Shown piece after piece: positions 49,091 to 58,359 of a stretch of DNA of 64,000 nucleotides. The notes beneath the pieces are model-generated. The model made no database searches. It was not told the origin of the DNA and saw only the letters and a program-made list of their open reading frames with translations. Where the stretch lies: NCBI GenBank assembly GCA_041879425.1, contig CP090854.1, positions 1-64,000 of the forward strand, given 5' to 3'. The stretch comes from Vibrio pomeroyi. Its GTDB lineage: Bacteria > Pseudomonadota > Gammaproteobacteria > Enterobacterales > Vibrionaceae. Each line of letters begins with the position of its first letter. Position 1 is the first letter of the stretch. The translations under genes were made by a program, and so were the position numbers.

Positions 49091-50080
49091 GTGGTGGTTA
49101 TGAAATTGACAATGAATGCTGTATGTCGTGCTGTGATGAGAAATTATCGTATGGGGCTTATCGCTGCATCCCTTTTGGTATCGAGCCAAGTTAGTGCAGA
49201 ATCGGTTCTATGTGATGCCACTCAGGCAAGCACCAATCAATTACCACAGCTAGAGCAATCATGTCCGATTGGTAAAGGTGTTTGGGGCAGTAAGGCTCCT
49301 AAACGTCATTCAGATAACGAACTGTTCTGGGTTCAATGTGGCCTGCTGAACAAGCCTTTGTCACTGAGCCGTGCAAAACCTCTATATGAAAAGATCTCGA
49401 CTAACGTTTGGATGAAGCCTGAAGGTGGTGATTACCGTTGCTTAATCGGCCCTTACTCGACCTTCTCTGATGCAAGAAAAGACCTAGCTCAAGTACGTAA
49501 AGTTCCGGGTTATGGTGAAGCCTTTATTCGTATGGTGGATAAGTCGAAGACTTCGTCACAACCTATCGTTGCAAAAGCAGCAGCACCTAAAGCCGTCGAA
49601 TCCAAAGCGGTTAAGCCTCCTAAAGCTCCGGCAAAGCCAAAACCAGTCGCTAAGCCAGCACCGAAGCCTGTTGTTGCAGCTCAAGCGGCAACTAGCGCTG
49701 CTGCAATTCAAGCTTTCCCAAGTAGTGGTACAAGTTCAAACAACGACCTTGATATCGAAATTCGTGTGACGGCCAATGTTGCGGGCTCTCAATATGCGAT
49801 ACCTTACCTTCTTGATCACCAACAGCAGTTTTATATGGAACAAGGCAAGCCTTGGAGTCGCCTAGATTACGCTAGCGCTGAGTTAGTGTGTAAGCAGGTC
49901 AACATGAAACTGATGACTGAAAAGCAATGGCAGAGCATCTTAGGTTCAAAGGTGATGGAGAAACAGAACTGGCCAATGCACCTACCTTATTGGGGTGCAG
50001 ACAAGAAAGGTCTGTTTACCAACGGTAACGTGAATCAACTAAAAGGGTCTTCACTGCTTAACGTAATGTGTGTGAAGTAA
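49091..50080 (+). CDS. Secreted SPOR-domain protein
   Basis: The 329-residue product begins at GTG 49091, five bases after AAGGG; ATG 49100 is an alternative. A signal peptide ends near residue 36 (SQVSAES). Residues of about 77-150 look like a SPOR domain, which binds denuded septal peptidoglycan. Residues 160-205 are an Ala/Pro/Lys-rich linker, and the remaining C-terminal 100 residues form a Trp- and Tyr-rich domain that I cannot name (contains HLPYWGADKKGLF). Several cysteines suggest disulfides. It stands alone between the transporter operon and the nqrB-like gene. Confidence 0.75.
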   Translation: MVVMKLTMNAVCRAVMRNYRMGLIAASLLVSSQVSAESVLCDATQASTNQLPQLEQSCPIGKGVWGSKAPKRHSDNELFWVQCGLLNKPLSLSRAKPLYEKISTNVWMKPEGGDYRCLIGPYSTFSDARKDLAQVRKVPGYGEAFIRMVDKSKTSSQPIVAKAAAPKAVESKAVKPPKAPAKPKPVAKPAPKPVVAAQAATSAAAIQAFPSSGTSSNNDLDIEIRVTANVAGSQYAIPYLLDHQQQFYMEQGKPWSRLDYASAELVCKQVNMKLMTEKQWQSILGSKVMEKQNWPMHLPYWGADKKGLFTNGNVNQLKGSSLLNVMCVK

Positions 50081-50104
50081 CTCCGACATGCAGTAATACC
50101 AAAC

Positions 50105-50137
50105 AAGCCTCAGCCATCGCTGGGGCTTTGTTGTTTT
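50105..50137 (+). terminator. Terminator after the SPOR-domain gene
   Basis: AAGCCTCAGC/GCTGGGGCTT with a CATC loop is followed by TGTTGTTTTT. Confidence 0.85.
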
Positions 50138-50280
50138 TACATCTTTCTTTTTCAATGTTGGTCTAAGTTATTGATGTTCAATTCTTCAAAACGAATTTGA
50201 TTAAATATCGTTAGAAATTGTTCAAATAGCGCCGTTGATGCGTAGAAAACCATAACTCAAGCAATAAGGTGATTGAGATT

Positions 50281-51522
50281 ATGAGTTTGAAAAAACGATT
50301 AGAAGACGTGGCTCCACGCTTCGAAGCGGGTGGTAAGTACGAAAAGCTCTACCCTGTGTATGAGGCTTTTGCGACCATCTTTTATACGCCCGGCAACGTA
50401 AACCGCGGCATAACCCATGTTCGAGACAGCATAGACCTTAAACGGATCATGATTCTGGTGTGGCTAGCCACTTTTCCCGCAATGTTCTGGGGTATGTACA
50501 ACGTCGGTCAGCAAGCCGTGATGGGTTTGACTGCTACCTATTCTGGTGCTGAGCTAGTCTCCATCATCGACAGCAGTTGGCGCTTATCATGGGCGTTTGG
50601 TAGTGCTGAAGCTTTAGTCTCTAGTGGCTGGGGAAGCCAGATGTTTCTTGGTGCTCTCTACTTTCTTCCTGTTTATGCCACAGTGTTTGTGGTTGGTGGT
50701 TTTTGGGAAGTATTATTTGCGGTTGTTCGAAAACATGAAGTTAACGAGGGTTTCTTTGTTAGCTCGGTTCTCTTTGCCTTAATTCTTCCACCAACCATTC
50801 CGCTATGGCAGGCAGCTCTAGGTATCACCTTTGGTATTGTGGTTGCCAAGGAGTTGTTTGGTGGTACGGGACGAAACTTCCTGAACCCTGCACTGGCAGG
50901 TCGGGCATTCCTTTACTTCGCTTATCCCGCCAACATGTCGGGCGGCTTAGTATGGGTTGCCGCTGACGGCTATTCAGGAGCGACTCCGCTGAGTCAATGG
51001 TATGAAGGCGGTAGCTCGTCACTCATCAATAACATGACAGGTGAGGCGATCACTTGGATGGATGCCTTCATCGGTAATATCCCGGGCTCAATGGGCGAAG
51101 TGTCTTCACTGCTGATTATGTTGACCGGTGTAATTTTGATTGTGATGAAGATTGCCTCTTGGCGCATTGTCGCGGGTGTGATTGTTGGTCTGGTGGTGAC
51201 GTCGAGCTTGATGAACTGGATTGGGTCAGAGACTAACTCAATGTTTTCGATGCCGTTCTACTGGCACTTCGTGTTGGGTGGTGTGGCATTTGGTACTTTC
51301 TTTATGGCAACGGACCCGGTTTCCGCGGCGTTCACTAATCAGAGCAAGTGGGCTTACGGGATCTTGATTGGTGTCATGACGGTCGGTATTCGAGTGCTCA
51401 ACCCTGCTTATCCAGAGGGTATTATGCTCGCTATCTTGTTTGCTAACCTGTTCGCCCCATTGTTCGACTTTGTCGTGAAAGAGCAAAACATCAAACGCAG
51501 ACAAAAACGCACAGCACGATAA
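50281..51522 (+). CDS. Stand-alone NqrB paralog (Na+-translocating NADH:quinone reductase subunit B family)
   Basis: The 413-residue protein aligns by eye with NqrB along its full length, from [21 protein letters not shown] and [16 protein letters not shown] onward. About ten membrane helices are expected. The site for covalent FMN attachment, the SGAT threonine motif, is kept in [10 protein letters not shown]. No nqrA, nqrC-F or apbE genes are adjacent, so this is not the main Nqr operon. The start is ATG 50281; a GTG at 50269 would add four residues. Whether it replaces NqrB, works alone or is vestigial cannot be told from sequence. Confidence 0.85.
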   Translation: MSLKKRLEDVAPRFEAGGKYEKLYPVYEAFATIFYTPGNVNRGITHVRDSIDLKRIMILVWLATFPAMFWGMYNVGQQAVMGLTATYSGAELVSIIDSSWRLSWAFGSAEALVSSGWGSQMFLGALYFLPVYATVFVVGGFWEVLFAVVRKHEVNEGFFVSSVLFALILPPTIPLWQAALGITFGIVVAKELFGGTGRNFLNPALAGRAFLYFAYPANMSGGLVWVAADGYSGATPLSQWYEGGSSSLINNMTGEAITWMDAFIGNIPGSMGEVSSLLIMLTGVILIVMKIASWRIVAGVIVGLVVTSSLMNWIGSETNSMFSMPFYWHFVLGGVAFGTFFMATDPVSAAFTNQSKWAYGILIGVMTVGIRVLNPAYPEGIMLAILFANLFAPLFDFVVKEQNIKRRQKRTAR

Positions 51523-51540
51523 GAAATATGACCCAAATGA

Positions 51541-51576
51541 AAAAGGCTTGCGTTAGTGCAAGCCTTTCCATTTTTA
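51541..51576. terminator. Terminator between the nqrB-like gene and a small gene
   Basis: AAAAGGCTTGC/GCAAGCCTTT with a GTTAGT loop is followed by a T-rich run. The flanking genes converge. Confidence 0.85.
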
Positions 51577-51598
51577 TCACGATTGATTTGCAGTTGAT

Positions 51599-51850
51599 TT
51601 AACTCCACTTCAAATCAATCTCGAACGGTTGTGTGCTACCACAGTGTTCACCACACATTTCGTCATAAGCACTGTTATGAATGAGGGTTGCTGAGGCTAC
51701 ACCTTGGTCACTGAAGTGGTCGCGTGCTTGATTGACACTCAAAAACTTCATTGGGTGCTGGTGGTCGTCCTTAATTAACTGCTTTTGCTCGCCAACTACT
51801 TGGTAAGCTAAGTAAATCCCGCCTTCAAATGATTCAATTAGTAGATTCAT
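51599..51850 (-). CDS. Small conserved protein of unknown function (DUF6482-like)
   Basis: The 83-residue product starts MNLLIESFEGGIYLAYQV. It has no signal peptide or membrane segment and looks like a small soluble alpha/beta protein. The HSAYDEMCGEHC segment places two cysteines close together. Resemblance to the DUF6482 family is from memory only. It is monocistronic, with convergent nqrB-like gene on one side. Confidence 0.7.
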   Translation of the reverse strand: MNLLIESFEGGIYLAYQVVGEQKQLIKDDHQHPMKFLSVNQARDHFSDQGVASATLIHNSAYDEMCGEHCGSTQPFEIDLKWS

Positions 51851-51924
51851 AATGAGCTCCGCGCTGTCTATGTTAGTTTGACCTTTCTACGCAGGGCTTC
51901 GGATGAAGGTTCATATGTTACATA

Positions 51925-51956
51925 TAAAAAAGCCCTGTCGAGAACGACAAGGCTTT
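51925..51956 (-). terminator. Terminator after the large lipoprotein gene
   Basis: On the minus strand AAAGCCTTGTCG and CGACAGGGCTTTTTT form a stem with a TTCT loop followed by T residues. It lies about 36 bases after the stop of the gene at 51992. Confidence 0.85.
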
Positions 51957-51991
51957 CGTATTAGCTAGGTTGTGTTTCCAACGTATTCTAT

Positions 51992-54787
51992 TTATCTTGT
52001 AAAACTAAACAGAATGTCAGTGAACTTACCACGTTGCTCTTCTTTTACTTCACCATATAGAGTTCTAATGCCGCTAGTGATTGGTGTGGTAGAAGTAAAA
52101 TCGACGCTACAAGTGTTATTTTCCGCAGAATCAAAGTACTGCACTTCCCAGGAAAACGGTGTTCCCGACATTGAGTACACGTCGAATGTGTAATTTTCTT
52201 TTACTTCTTCACAGCTCATTTTAAGGTAAATGTCTGCATCCGAAACACCACTCTCACACATGTTAGCATCAGTGCAATTACCATCTACATCATTCATAGC
52301 AGCGTCAACATCCATACCATTAATGTTGCCATTCTGGTCAATATAATGAAGAGTGCCTTCAACCCAAAGATCATCAACAACGCCATCTGTGATTCGTTGA
52401 GAGATTAAAGCGCTCACTTGTTTTGGATCAGTGTAAGCAGGGTAAATGTCTTCAAAAGTCATACTTTGTGCTTTGTAGTCTACTGAATTATGGAAGGTCT
52501 CAGTATTTTGGAATACGAAGTAGTCTTGGTATTTTTGAGCGCTGTAGCGAATGGTGAATGACTCATCATCATCGTCGACATTAAGCACATATCCTCCGTT
52601 CGCATCGATAGTGTATGAACCAAGTGCCTCGAAATTATTGTTATCAACCGGAGAAGACGAAGCATTAATTTCAGGACAAGAAGCAAAACTATCTTTAGTT
52701 CGATTGTATGCGTAGAGTGTTTGTGTTGCTGAATCGAAATAACGAACTTCACAAGCTAGACCTGTACCTTGATCGTTATAGCTTTCTACTTCTGACTGAT
52801 ATAAATATTGGTCTTCGATAGTTATTGCTGGAGGTGTAACTTCTCCTGGCTGAACGTTAGGTAACCTAAACGTTACCATTTCTGATTCAATATCATTTTC
52901 CTCACCACCCGAAAAGTTGATCCCCTGTGCGATATACAGAACAACATTATTGGTCTCTGAAGTTGGGCGTCCATTTAATGTTACGAAGCCCGAACTATCA
53001 ACACTTACCGATACTCCCGGGATAGGGTTGCTTGGCGCTTCATTATCATGTGGCGCATAGTGAGCGTAGTATTCAATATCGCCCGAAACCTTTGAACTAA
53101 ACAGGTTTGCAACACTGAAAGCTTCTTCAAAGTCTTTACCAACGGTCAGTGACCATTGTGTCGTAATTTGTGCTTGCAAATCTGCTTTTAATTCTTCGTC
53201 AATACTGATGCTGCCAGCTTGCACGGGAGGCACTGTAAAGTTCGCTGGTGCAGACGCTAAGAAGGTTGAAGTGTGACCATCATCAGCATGAATGGTGAAG
53301 TTTACCTTGTTGCTATTAACCTTTTGTGGGTAACCCGTTATGCGAATCACGCTAGACACTGAATCGTACTTAGATTGAAGGCCAGGAGCCGCACTGTCGA
53401 TATTTGTTGTGTACGTTAGGTGAGAATCTTCACGATCTTCAAACAACGTATCTACTGGGATCTCTCCGGTAAACAGGGCACCTTGGATTAAGTTCCATGT
53501 AGATACAATTTCAGTCTGGATTCGTGTTTCTTCCGTATCCACAACACTTGGAGGTGTGTTGAGTAGATCTACATCGAATGAAAAAGTAGTACGCAGTGTG
53601 CTGGTTACTTTCGCATCTTCATCTTGTGTATCTTTGTCTTCTGCTTCAAACGTAATTGTGTAGCTGCGTTGCGGGTTCTCCAACGAGCCTGAGCTTGATA
53701 ATGTTAACGTAGTACCACTTTCATCAAGCTCAGCACTGATCTCTCCTTTTCCATCAATCTTAACGCTAGGCCTTACCGGAGTTAGAGCACCGTCTACTGA
53801 ATATTTATCTTCAAAAAGACTGTTTGGTACCTCAATCGTTTCTAAAACAGTATCAGTTTCGCTAATTTTGAGAGTGTGGACCTGTTGCTGTATCGCTGAT
53901 TTTGCTGATGGGTTAACTAACAGCTTGAAGTTGCGAATAGCGGTCTCAGGCTCGGTTGGATCAATGACTGGCCTGTCGTTGACCAAGTTATCATCGCCCA
54001 TATTGTCTTCTGTAACGATTTCTTCTGACTTTTCAGTAGCCGTGTCCGTGATTATCTCAATTTGTTTTTCGTATTCTGAAGGGTTTTTCGCTTTTGACTC
54101 CGTAAGGATCTGTGCAGTTTTATGAAGTCGAGCACTTTGTAGATTGCTCTTAGAGTCTTCTACAAAGTCAGAGAAAAGATCAAGAGGTGTTTCTTCTGTG
54201 CCACCAAGGTTGCTATTTACTGCTGATATGGCAGCTTCAAGTGTGCTGTTATTTTTGCGCATCTCGATAGCGACTAGATCGGTAATTGGAGATATAACGA
54301 CACCTTCACTGTCATCAACTTTTGGTGTGCGTAGCACGACAGCGTTAGACATAGGTTGCTCTGGAAGATCCATATCTGTTGTATATAGATCTAACAGTTT
54401 ATCCAGTGATTTTGTATTGTCAGGAAGAGTACTCAGCTTCTGAGCTAGCTCTGGGGTTACATCGCCAGGACGGAGTGTTTGTAAACCTAGGCTGTGTTTG
54501 ACCTCTGTATTTTTGGGTAGTGTTAATTCACCGGTTTCATTTGTTAGACCGAACACAGTATCGATATCTAGATTCAGTTTCCCGTTGTCGTCCACATCAG
54601 CGAACACTACGGCGTTATGGAAGTAGCCATCAAAACCTTTTACGACAATGCTACTTGATTTATCACCAGAACCGCCGCTAGGGGGAGTTCTATCATTGTC
54701 AGGGCTATTACTTGTATGGGAGATATCGCTCCCACAACCTGTTAAGCCTAGTGCCACCGCAGCCGCTAATAACGTTACCTTTTTCAT
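51992..54787 (-). CDS. Large surface lipoprotein, 931 residues, repeat-containing, unknown function
   Basis: The protein has a lipoprotein signal (LTGC, lipidated Cys18) and a Ser/Pro/Gly-rich linker to about residue 45. Residues 50-85 hold a calcium-site-like DVDDNGKLNLD segment. Two related modules at about residues 430-470 and 538-575 share the pattern Q-x2-I-x-T-x-W-x-L-x2-G-x2-F with LF and Tyr downstream, and may be cadherin-like Ig folds. EVRYFDSA and EVQYFDSA recur near residues 682 and 885. It starts 121 bases after the sigma-factor gene. No enzyme motif is seen, so adhesion or envelope stress protection are only guesses. Confidence 0.75.
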   Translation of the reverse strand: MKKVTLLAAAVALGLTGCGSDISHTSNSPDNDRTPPSGGSGDKSSSIVVKGFDGYFHNAVVFADVDDNGKLNLDIDTVFGLTNETGELTLPKNTEVKHSLGLQTLRPGDVTPELAQKLSTLPDNTKSLDKLLDLYTTDMDLPEQPMSNAVVLRTPKVDDSEGVVISPITDLVAIEMRKNNSTLEAAISAVNSNLGGTEETPLDLFSDFVEDSKSNLQSARLHKTAQILTESKAKNPSEYEKQIEIITDTATEKSEEIVTEDNMGDDNLVNDRPVIDPTEPETAIRNFKLLVNPSAKSAIQQQVHTLKISETDTVLETIEVPNSLFEDKYSVDGALTPVRPSVKIDGKGEISAELDESGTTLTLSSSGSLENPQRSYTITFEAEDKDTQDEDAKVTSTLRTTFSFDVDLLNTPPSVVDTEETRIQTEIVSTWNLIQGALFTGEIPVDTLFEDREDSHLTYTTNIDSAAPGLQSKYDSVSSVIRITGYPQKVNSNKVNFTIHADDGHTSTFLASAPANFTVPPVQAGSISIDEELKADLQAQITTQWSLTVGKDFEEAFSVANLFSSKVSGDIEYYAHYAPHDNEAPSNPIPGVSVSVDSSGFVTLNGRPTSETNNVVLYIAQGINFSGGEENDIESEMVTFRLPNVQPGEVTPPAITIEDQYLYQSEVESYNDQGTGLACEVRYFDSATQTLYAYNRTKDSFASCPEINASSSPVDNNNFEALGSYTIDANGGYVLNVDDDDESFTIRYSAQKYQDYFVFQNTETFHNSVDYKAQSMTFEDIYPAYTDPKQVSALISQRITDGVVDDLWVEGTLHYIDQNGNINGMDVDAAMNDVDGNCTDANMCESGVSDADIYLKMSCEEVKENYTFDVYSMSGTPFSWEVQYFDSAENNTCSVDFTSTTPITSGIRTLYGEVKEEQRGKFTDILFSFTR

Positions 54788-54907
54788 TTTTTGTCCTTAC
54801 TCTGAAGAGTAATTATTTTTAGGTTAATTAAGATCTGCGGCGTTTTTACCTTTCTAGAGTGGATTTCACAAGACACGAAATTTGAGTGAAATACCGTAAA
54901 TTATTTT

Positions 54908-55501
54908 TCAATAAATGGGGTTATGCTGCATGTTTATTTTCCTCGTTAACCAAGAGCGAGAAAACTTTAAATCCTTTTCAATTAGGCTGTCGCTACAGGT
55001 TAGTAGCTGGCTGATTTCTTGAGTTTGAAGCCCCATAAGATATTTCAGTTTGAATGCTTGTGATTGCCTTGGGTAATTCAAAGTAAAGCGGTCAACAGCC
55101 TTATCCATAATGATCAGTTGCTCGAAATGCCTTTCTTCTTGAGGGGGGACTTTTGTGGGCAGTTGGCGTTTCTGTGCTTGTTGACGTCGAGCGTTATCGA
55201 TGAGTATTTGTCGCATGATTTTTGCTGCCATCAACAGGAAATCACGAGTGTCTTCTATTGATTGAGCCTCGGCCGAAGAGAGCTTTAGGTAAGCATCGTG
55301 AACTAACGCCGTTGTGTTGTGGATACTATTCCAAGATACCCAACAGCTTTGCTCATGCTTGGTCGTGCTCCTTTTTCTCTCTTTTTGAGCGAGAGCGTAG
55401 AGGTGGGCGTAAGCGAAACGATAGAGTTTCTGTTCTGCCCATTTATGCCCCGCTTTCCAACCCCTTATGATCGACTCTATATCAGTAAGTTGGTTATTCA
55501 T
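54908..55501 (-). CDS. ecfP: ECF43-type sigma factor, EcfP-like (TIGR02999 family)
   Basis: This 197-residue ECF sigma factor has a sigma-2 domain at about residues 12-105 and a sigma-4 domain at about 120-190 with LKYLMGLQTQEISQLL. In region 2.2 the acidic DAED-type residues of normal ECF factors are missing: the segment reads NTTALVHDAYLKL, with Thr63 and Thr64. In V. parahaemolyticus EcfP, the kinase PknT phosphorylates Thr63 to supply the missing charge. No anti-sigma gene is present, and the kinase gene ends two bases upstream. The symbol is by inferred orthology. Confidence 0.88.
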   Translation of the reverse strand: MNNQLTDIESIIRGWKAGHKWAEQKLYRFAYAHLYALAQKERKRSTTKHEQSCWVSWNSIHNTTALVHDAYLKLSSAEAQSIEDTRDFLLMAAKIMRQILIDNARRQQAQKRQLPTKVPPQEERHFEQLIIMDKAVDRFTLNYPRQSQAFKLKYLMGLQTQEISQLLTCSDSLIEKDLKFSRSWLTRKINMQHNPIY

Positions 55502-55503
55502 GG

Positions 55504-56820
55504 TTAGCAGTTTCCTTTTGTTGATTCTGTCTTAGTTGTTTGTGGGGCAATTATTCGTAACAGTTTCATCTTTGTTTTTGTTGGTATACCAGGATCGCCT
55601 AAAACTGCTTTATGGGTATGTTTTAGTACTGTATTGATCGATGCTTTCGACTTAGGGCTCTCTTTTATTTGAGAAAGCGTTCGGACAAATTGCCTTGTGA
55701 CTCTTTCTGAAGCGCGCTTTTCTATTTGAAGTTGTTGGTTTTTTTTGATCAAAGGCGTGTAGAAACCTACACCACACCAAATGAGCACAGTAGATAAAGC
55801 ACATTGAATTGGACGGCGTTGGCATAACTTCAGAGCGGAATAAAATGGTTGGTCTTGATATGCGGAGATTGGACGACAAGCGATCAGCTGCGTAATGTCG
55901 TTATAGAGTTCAGTGGTACTCGAATAGCGCAATAAGGCGTGGCTTCGTGTCGCTTTTTGAATGATGCAGTTTAGATCCCCCTGGCTTATCGGTAGTTTAG
56001 GAAACATGAAGTTTAAGATCTTTCCTAGAGCGTAAATATCGCATTGAACAGCGGGGGGATTTCCGCTGATTTGCTCTGGACTCGCGTAATCATGACTGTA
56101 GGCATTGATAGTGAGTGGGTGAGCTGACAACTGGTCACTGATTCCTCTCATTAAATTAAAGTCGAGTATCTTTGGGTTTCCCTCACAATCGATTAAGATA
56201 TTCTCTGGCTTTAAGTCGGTATGCAGCACTTGGTGTTTGTGTGCGTGTGATATAGCCGCGCATATCTTTAAAAATAGATTAAGCTTTTTGGCGTAACTCA
56301 GGGGGCAGGTCGTAAGGTACTCGTTCAACGTGCAACCTTTAATATGTTCCATAACGATGTAGACAGACCCTTCATGTGTCCCTCCATCGATCACCTTGGT
56401 TATATACGGGTGATTCAACGTCGCAAGTGCTTGTGCCTCTTGAAACAGATACTTTTTGTCTATGATGTGGGATAAAGCTGGTTGAATGAGTTTTATTGCA
56501 AGATCTTGATGGAATGTCTTATCCACTCGAGTAGCAGCATAGACAATACCAATGCCGCCACGACCTATTTCGTAAGATAGGTGGTATTTATCTATGTATG
56601 TATCAGAGAAGTTAACTTTTTTGTCGGTAGCTTGAAGAGCGCTTACACCAAATATGTGTGTAAGAGGCTCTAGATCTGATGTGTAGAGAAGGGGATAAAT
56701 TTTGTTATACAGTTCGACTTGGTGTGATTTTAATTCTTTTAGGTATTTTGTTTTTTCTGCCTCTGATAGATCCAATAATTGATAAAAAAGATCGGTTATA
56801 CGGGTGTTGGCTACTGACAT
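55504..56820 (-). CDS. pknT: Transmembrane Ser/Thr protein kinase, PknT-like
   Basis: The 438-residue protein has an N-terminal cytoplasmic segment of about 75 residues, a Hanks-type kinase domain at about 80-320, one membrane helix near 337-358 and a short C-terminal tail of about 80 residues outside. The glycine loop is GRGGIGIV at 86-93, the ATP-binding Lys is 110, the catalytic loop is HTDLKPEN at 200-207, and the metal-binding motif is DFN at 220-222 instead of DFG. The SPE motif lies at 248-250. The sigma gene follows after two bases. EcfP activation after polymyxin stress is the known role of the homologue. Confidence 0.9.
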   Translation of the reverse strand: MSVANTRITDLFYQLLDLSEAEKTKYLKELKSHQVELYNKIYPLLYTSDLEPLTHIFGVSALQATDKKVNFSDTYIDKYHLSYEIGRGGIGIVYAATRVDKTFHQDLAIKLIQPALSHIIDKKYLFQEAQALATLNHPYITKVIDGGTHEGSVYIVMEHIKGCTLNEYLTTCPLSYAKKLNLFLKICAAISHAHKHQVLHTDLKPENILIDCEGNPKILDFNLMRGISDQLSAHPLTINAYSHDYASPEQISGNPPAVQCDIYALGKILNFMFPKLPISQGDLNCIIQKATRSHALLRYSSTTELYNDITQLIACRPISAYQDQPFYSALKLCQRRPIQCALSTVLIWCGVGFYTPLIKKNQQLQIEKRASERVTRQFVRTLSQIKESPKSKASINTVLKHTHKAVLGDPGIPTKTKMKLLRIIAPQTTKTESTKGNC

Positions 56821-56954
56821 TGTCGCTTGTTCAAGAATTATTATGAACGGGATTCTATAAGTATGAGCTATAGATTTTGCTGAGATTTGACAATCTTTTA
56901 TAATTTTTTATATATCAGTGCTTTGTGCGTTCTTTTTTTGTTCAAGCTGGTTAA

Positions 56955-56978
56955 TAAAAAGCAGGCCTAAGCCTGCTT
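56955..56978 (-). terminator. Terminator of gor
   Basis: On the minus strand AGCAGGC/GCCTGCT forms a stem with a four-base loop and runs into TTTTTATT. Confidence 0.85.
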
Positions 56979-57003
56979 CTATCTTTGATCTTATGACCTG
57001 CGA

Positions 57004-58359
57004 TTAACGCATCGTAACAAACTCTTCTGAGCCCGTAGGGTGAATCGCCACAACAGAGTCGAAGTCTGCTTTAGTTGCGCCCATTTTCATTGCAACGCCG
57101 AAGCCTTGAATCATTTCATCAACAGTGAAGCCTATGCCGTGTAGGCCGACTACTGTCTCTTCTTCGCCAGCACATACTAGCTTCATCTTACAAGGTTGAC
57201 GGTGCTTGGTTACCGCTGTGTACATCGCAGTGAAGCCAGATGTGTAAACCTTGATGTTGTCTTTGCCGTACTTCTCTTCAGCTTCTTGAGTCGTTAGACC
57301 GATCGTGCCGATAGGTGGGTGGCTGAATACAACAGTAGGAACTAGGTTGTAGTTCATCTTCGCGTTGGTTTGACCGTTGAATAGACGCTCAGAAAGCTGA
57401 CGACCTGCTTTAACCGCTACAGGAGTTAGCTCGATACCGCCTTCCATGATGTCACCAACACAGTAGATACCAGGAACATTAGTTGCTTGGAACTCGTCTA
57501 CCTTGATGTAGCCACGATCGTTAGTCTCAACACCAGTTGATGCTAGGTTGATCGCGTCAGTCGCTGGGTGGCGACCGATAGCCCAGATTAGGTGGTCAAC
57601 GTTTTGAGTGTTGCCGTTCTCTAGGTGTAGAGTCAGCGTGCCATCCGCTTCTTTCACAACTTCTTTAGGCACTGAGTGCGTGTGAAGTGTTGGGCCTTCT
57701 GCTTCCATTACTTCTACTAGTGTTTCGATGATCATTGGATCGAAGCTACGTAGTGGAGATTCTTTACGGCAGAACAGGTGTGTTTCTGTGCCAAGCGCGC
57801 TTAGTACGCCTGCGATCTCAACTGCGATGTAGCCCGCGCCGATAACCGCAACGCGTTTTGGTTGCTCCATCAGGTCGAAGAAGCCATTTGAGTCGATGCC
57901 GTATTCTGCACCTGGGATGTTTGGAATCGTTGGACGACCACCTACCGCGATCAGGATGTGATCTGCTGTGTAGTGTTCGCCGTTCACTTCAACCGTTTTC
58001 TCGTCAACAAACTTAGCAAAGCCTTTGATTACGTTTACTTTGTTGTTACCCAGTACGCGATCGTAAGATTGGTGGATACGACCAATGTACGCTTGGCGGT
58101 TTTCAATCAGCTTGCTCCAGTTGAAGCCTTTTACTTCAACGTCGAAGCCGTAGTCTTCAGAGTATAGGTTGATAGCTTCAGCGACTTGAGCGCCGTGCCA
58201 CATTACCTTTTTAGGAACACAACCAACGTTTACACAAGTACCACCAAGGTCTTGAGCTTCGATAAGTGCAACTTTTGCACCGTGCATAGCAGCGCGGTTT
58301 GCTGATGCGATGCCGCCTGAACCGCCACCGATACAGATGTAATCAAAATGAGTCGCCAT
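57004..58359 (-). CDS. gor: Glutathione reductase
   Basis: Gor reduces glutathione disulfide with NADPH and FAD. From ATG 58359 it has 451 residues (E. coli 450). The FAD motif [14 protein letters not shown] is at about residues 11-24, the redox-active disulfide is [13 protein letters not shown], the NADPH motif is [16 protein letters not shown], and the C-terminal [12 protein letters not shown] carries the catalytic His and Glu. A GGAG ribosome-binding site supports this start. It is monocistronic. OxyR control is typical of the family but no site was identified. Confidence 0.97.
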   Translation of the reverse strand: MATHFDYICIGGGSGGIASANRAAMHGAKVALIEAQDLGGTCVNVGCVPKKVMWHGAQVAEAINLYSEDYGFDVEVKGFNWSKLIENRQAYIGRIHQSYDRVLGNNKVNVIKGFAKFVDEKTVEVNGEHYTADHILIAVGGRPTIPNIPGAEYGIDSNGFFDLMEQPKRVAVIGAGYIAVEIAGVLSALGTETHLFCRKESPLRSFDPMIIETLVEVMEAEGPTLHTHSVPKEVVKEADGTLTLHLENGNTQNVDHLIWAIGRHPATDAINLASTGVETNDRGYIKVDEFQATNVPGIYCVGDIMEGGIELTPVAVKAGRQLSERLFNGQTNAKMNYNLVPTVVFSHPPIGTIGLTTQEAEEKYGKDNIKVYTSGFTAMYTAVTKHRQPCKMKLVCAGEEETVVGLHGIGFTVDEMIQGFGVAMKMGATKADFDSVVAIHPTGSEEFVTMR

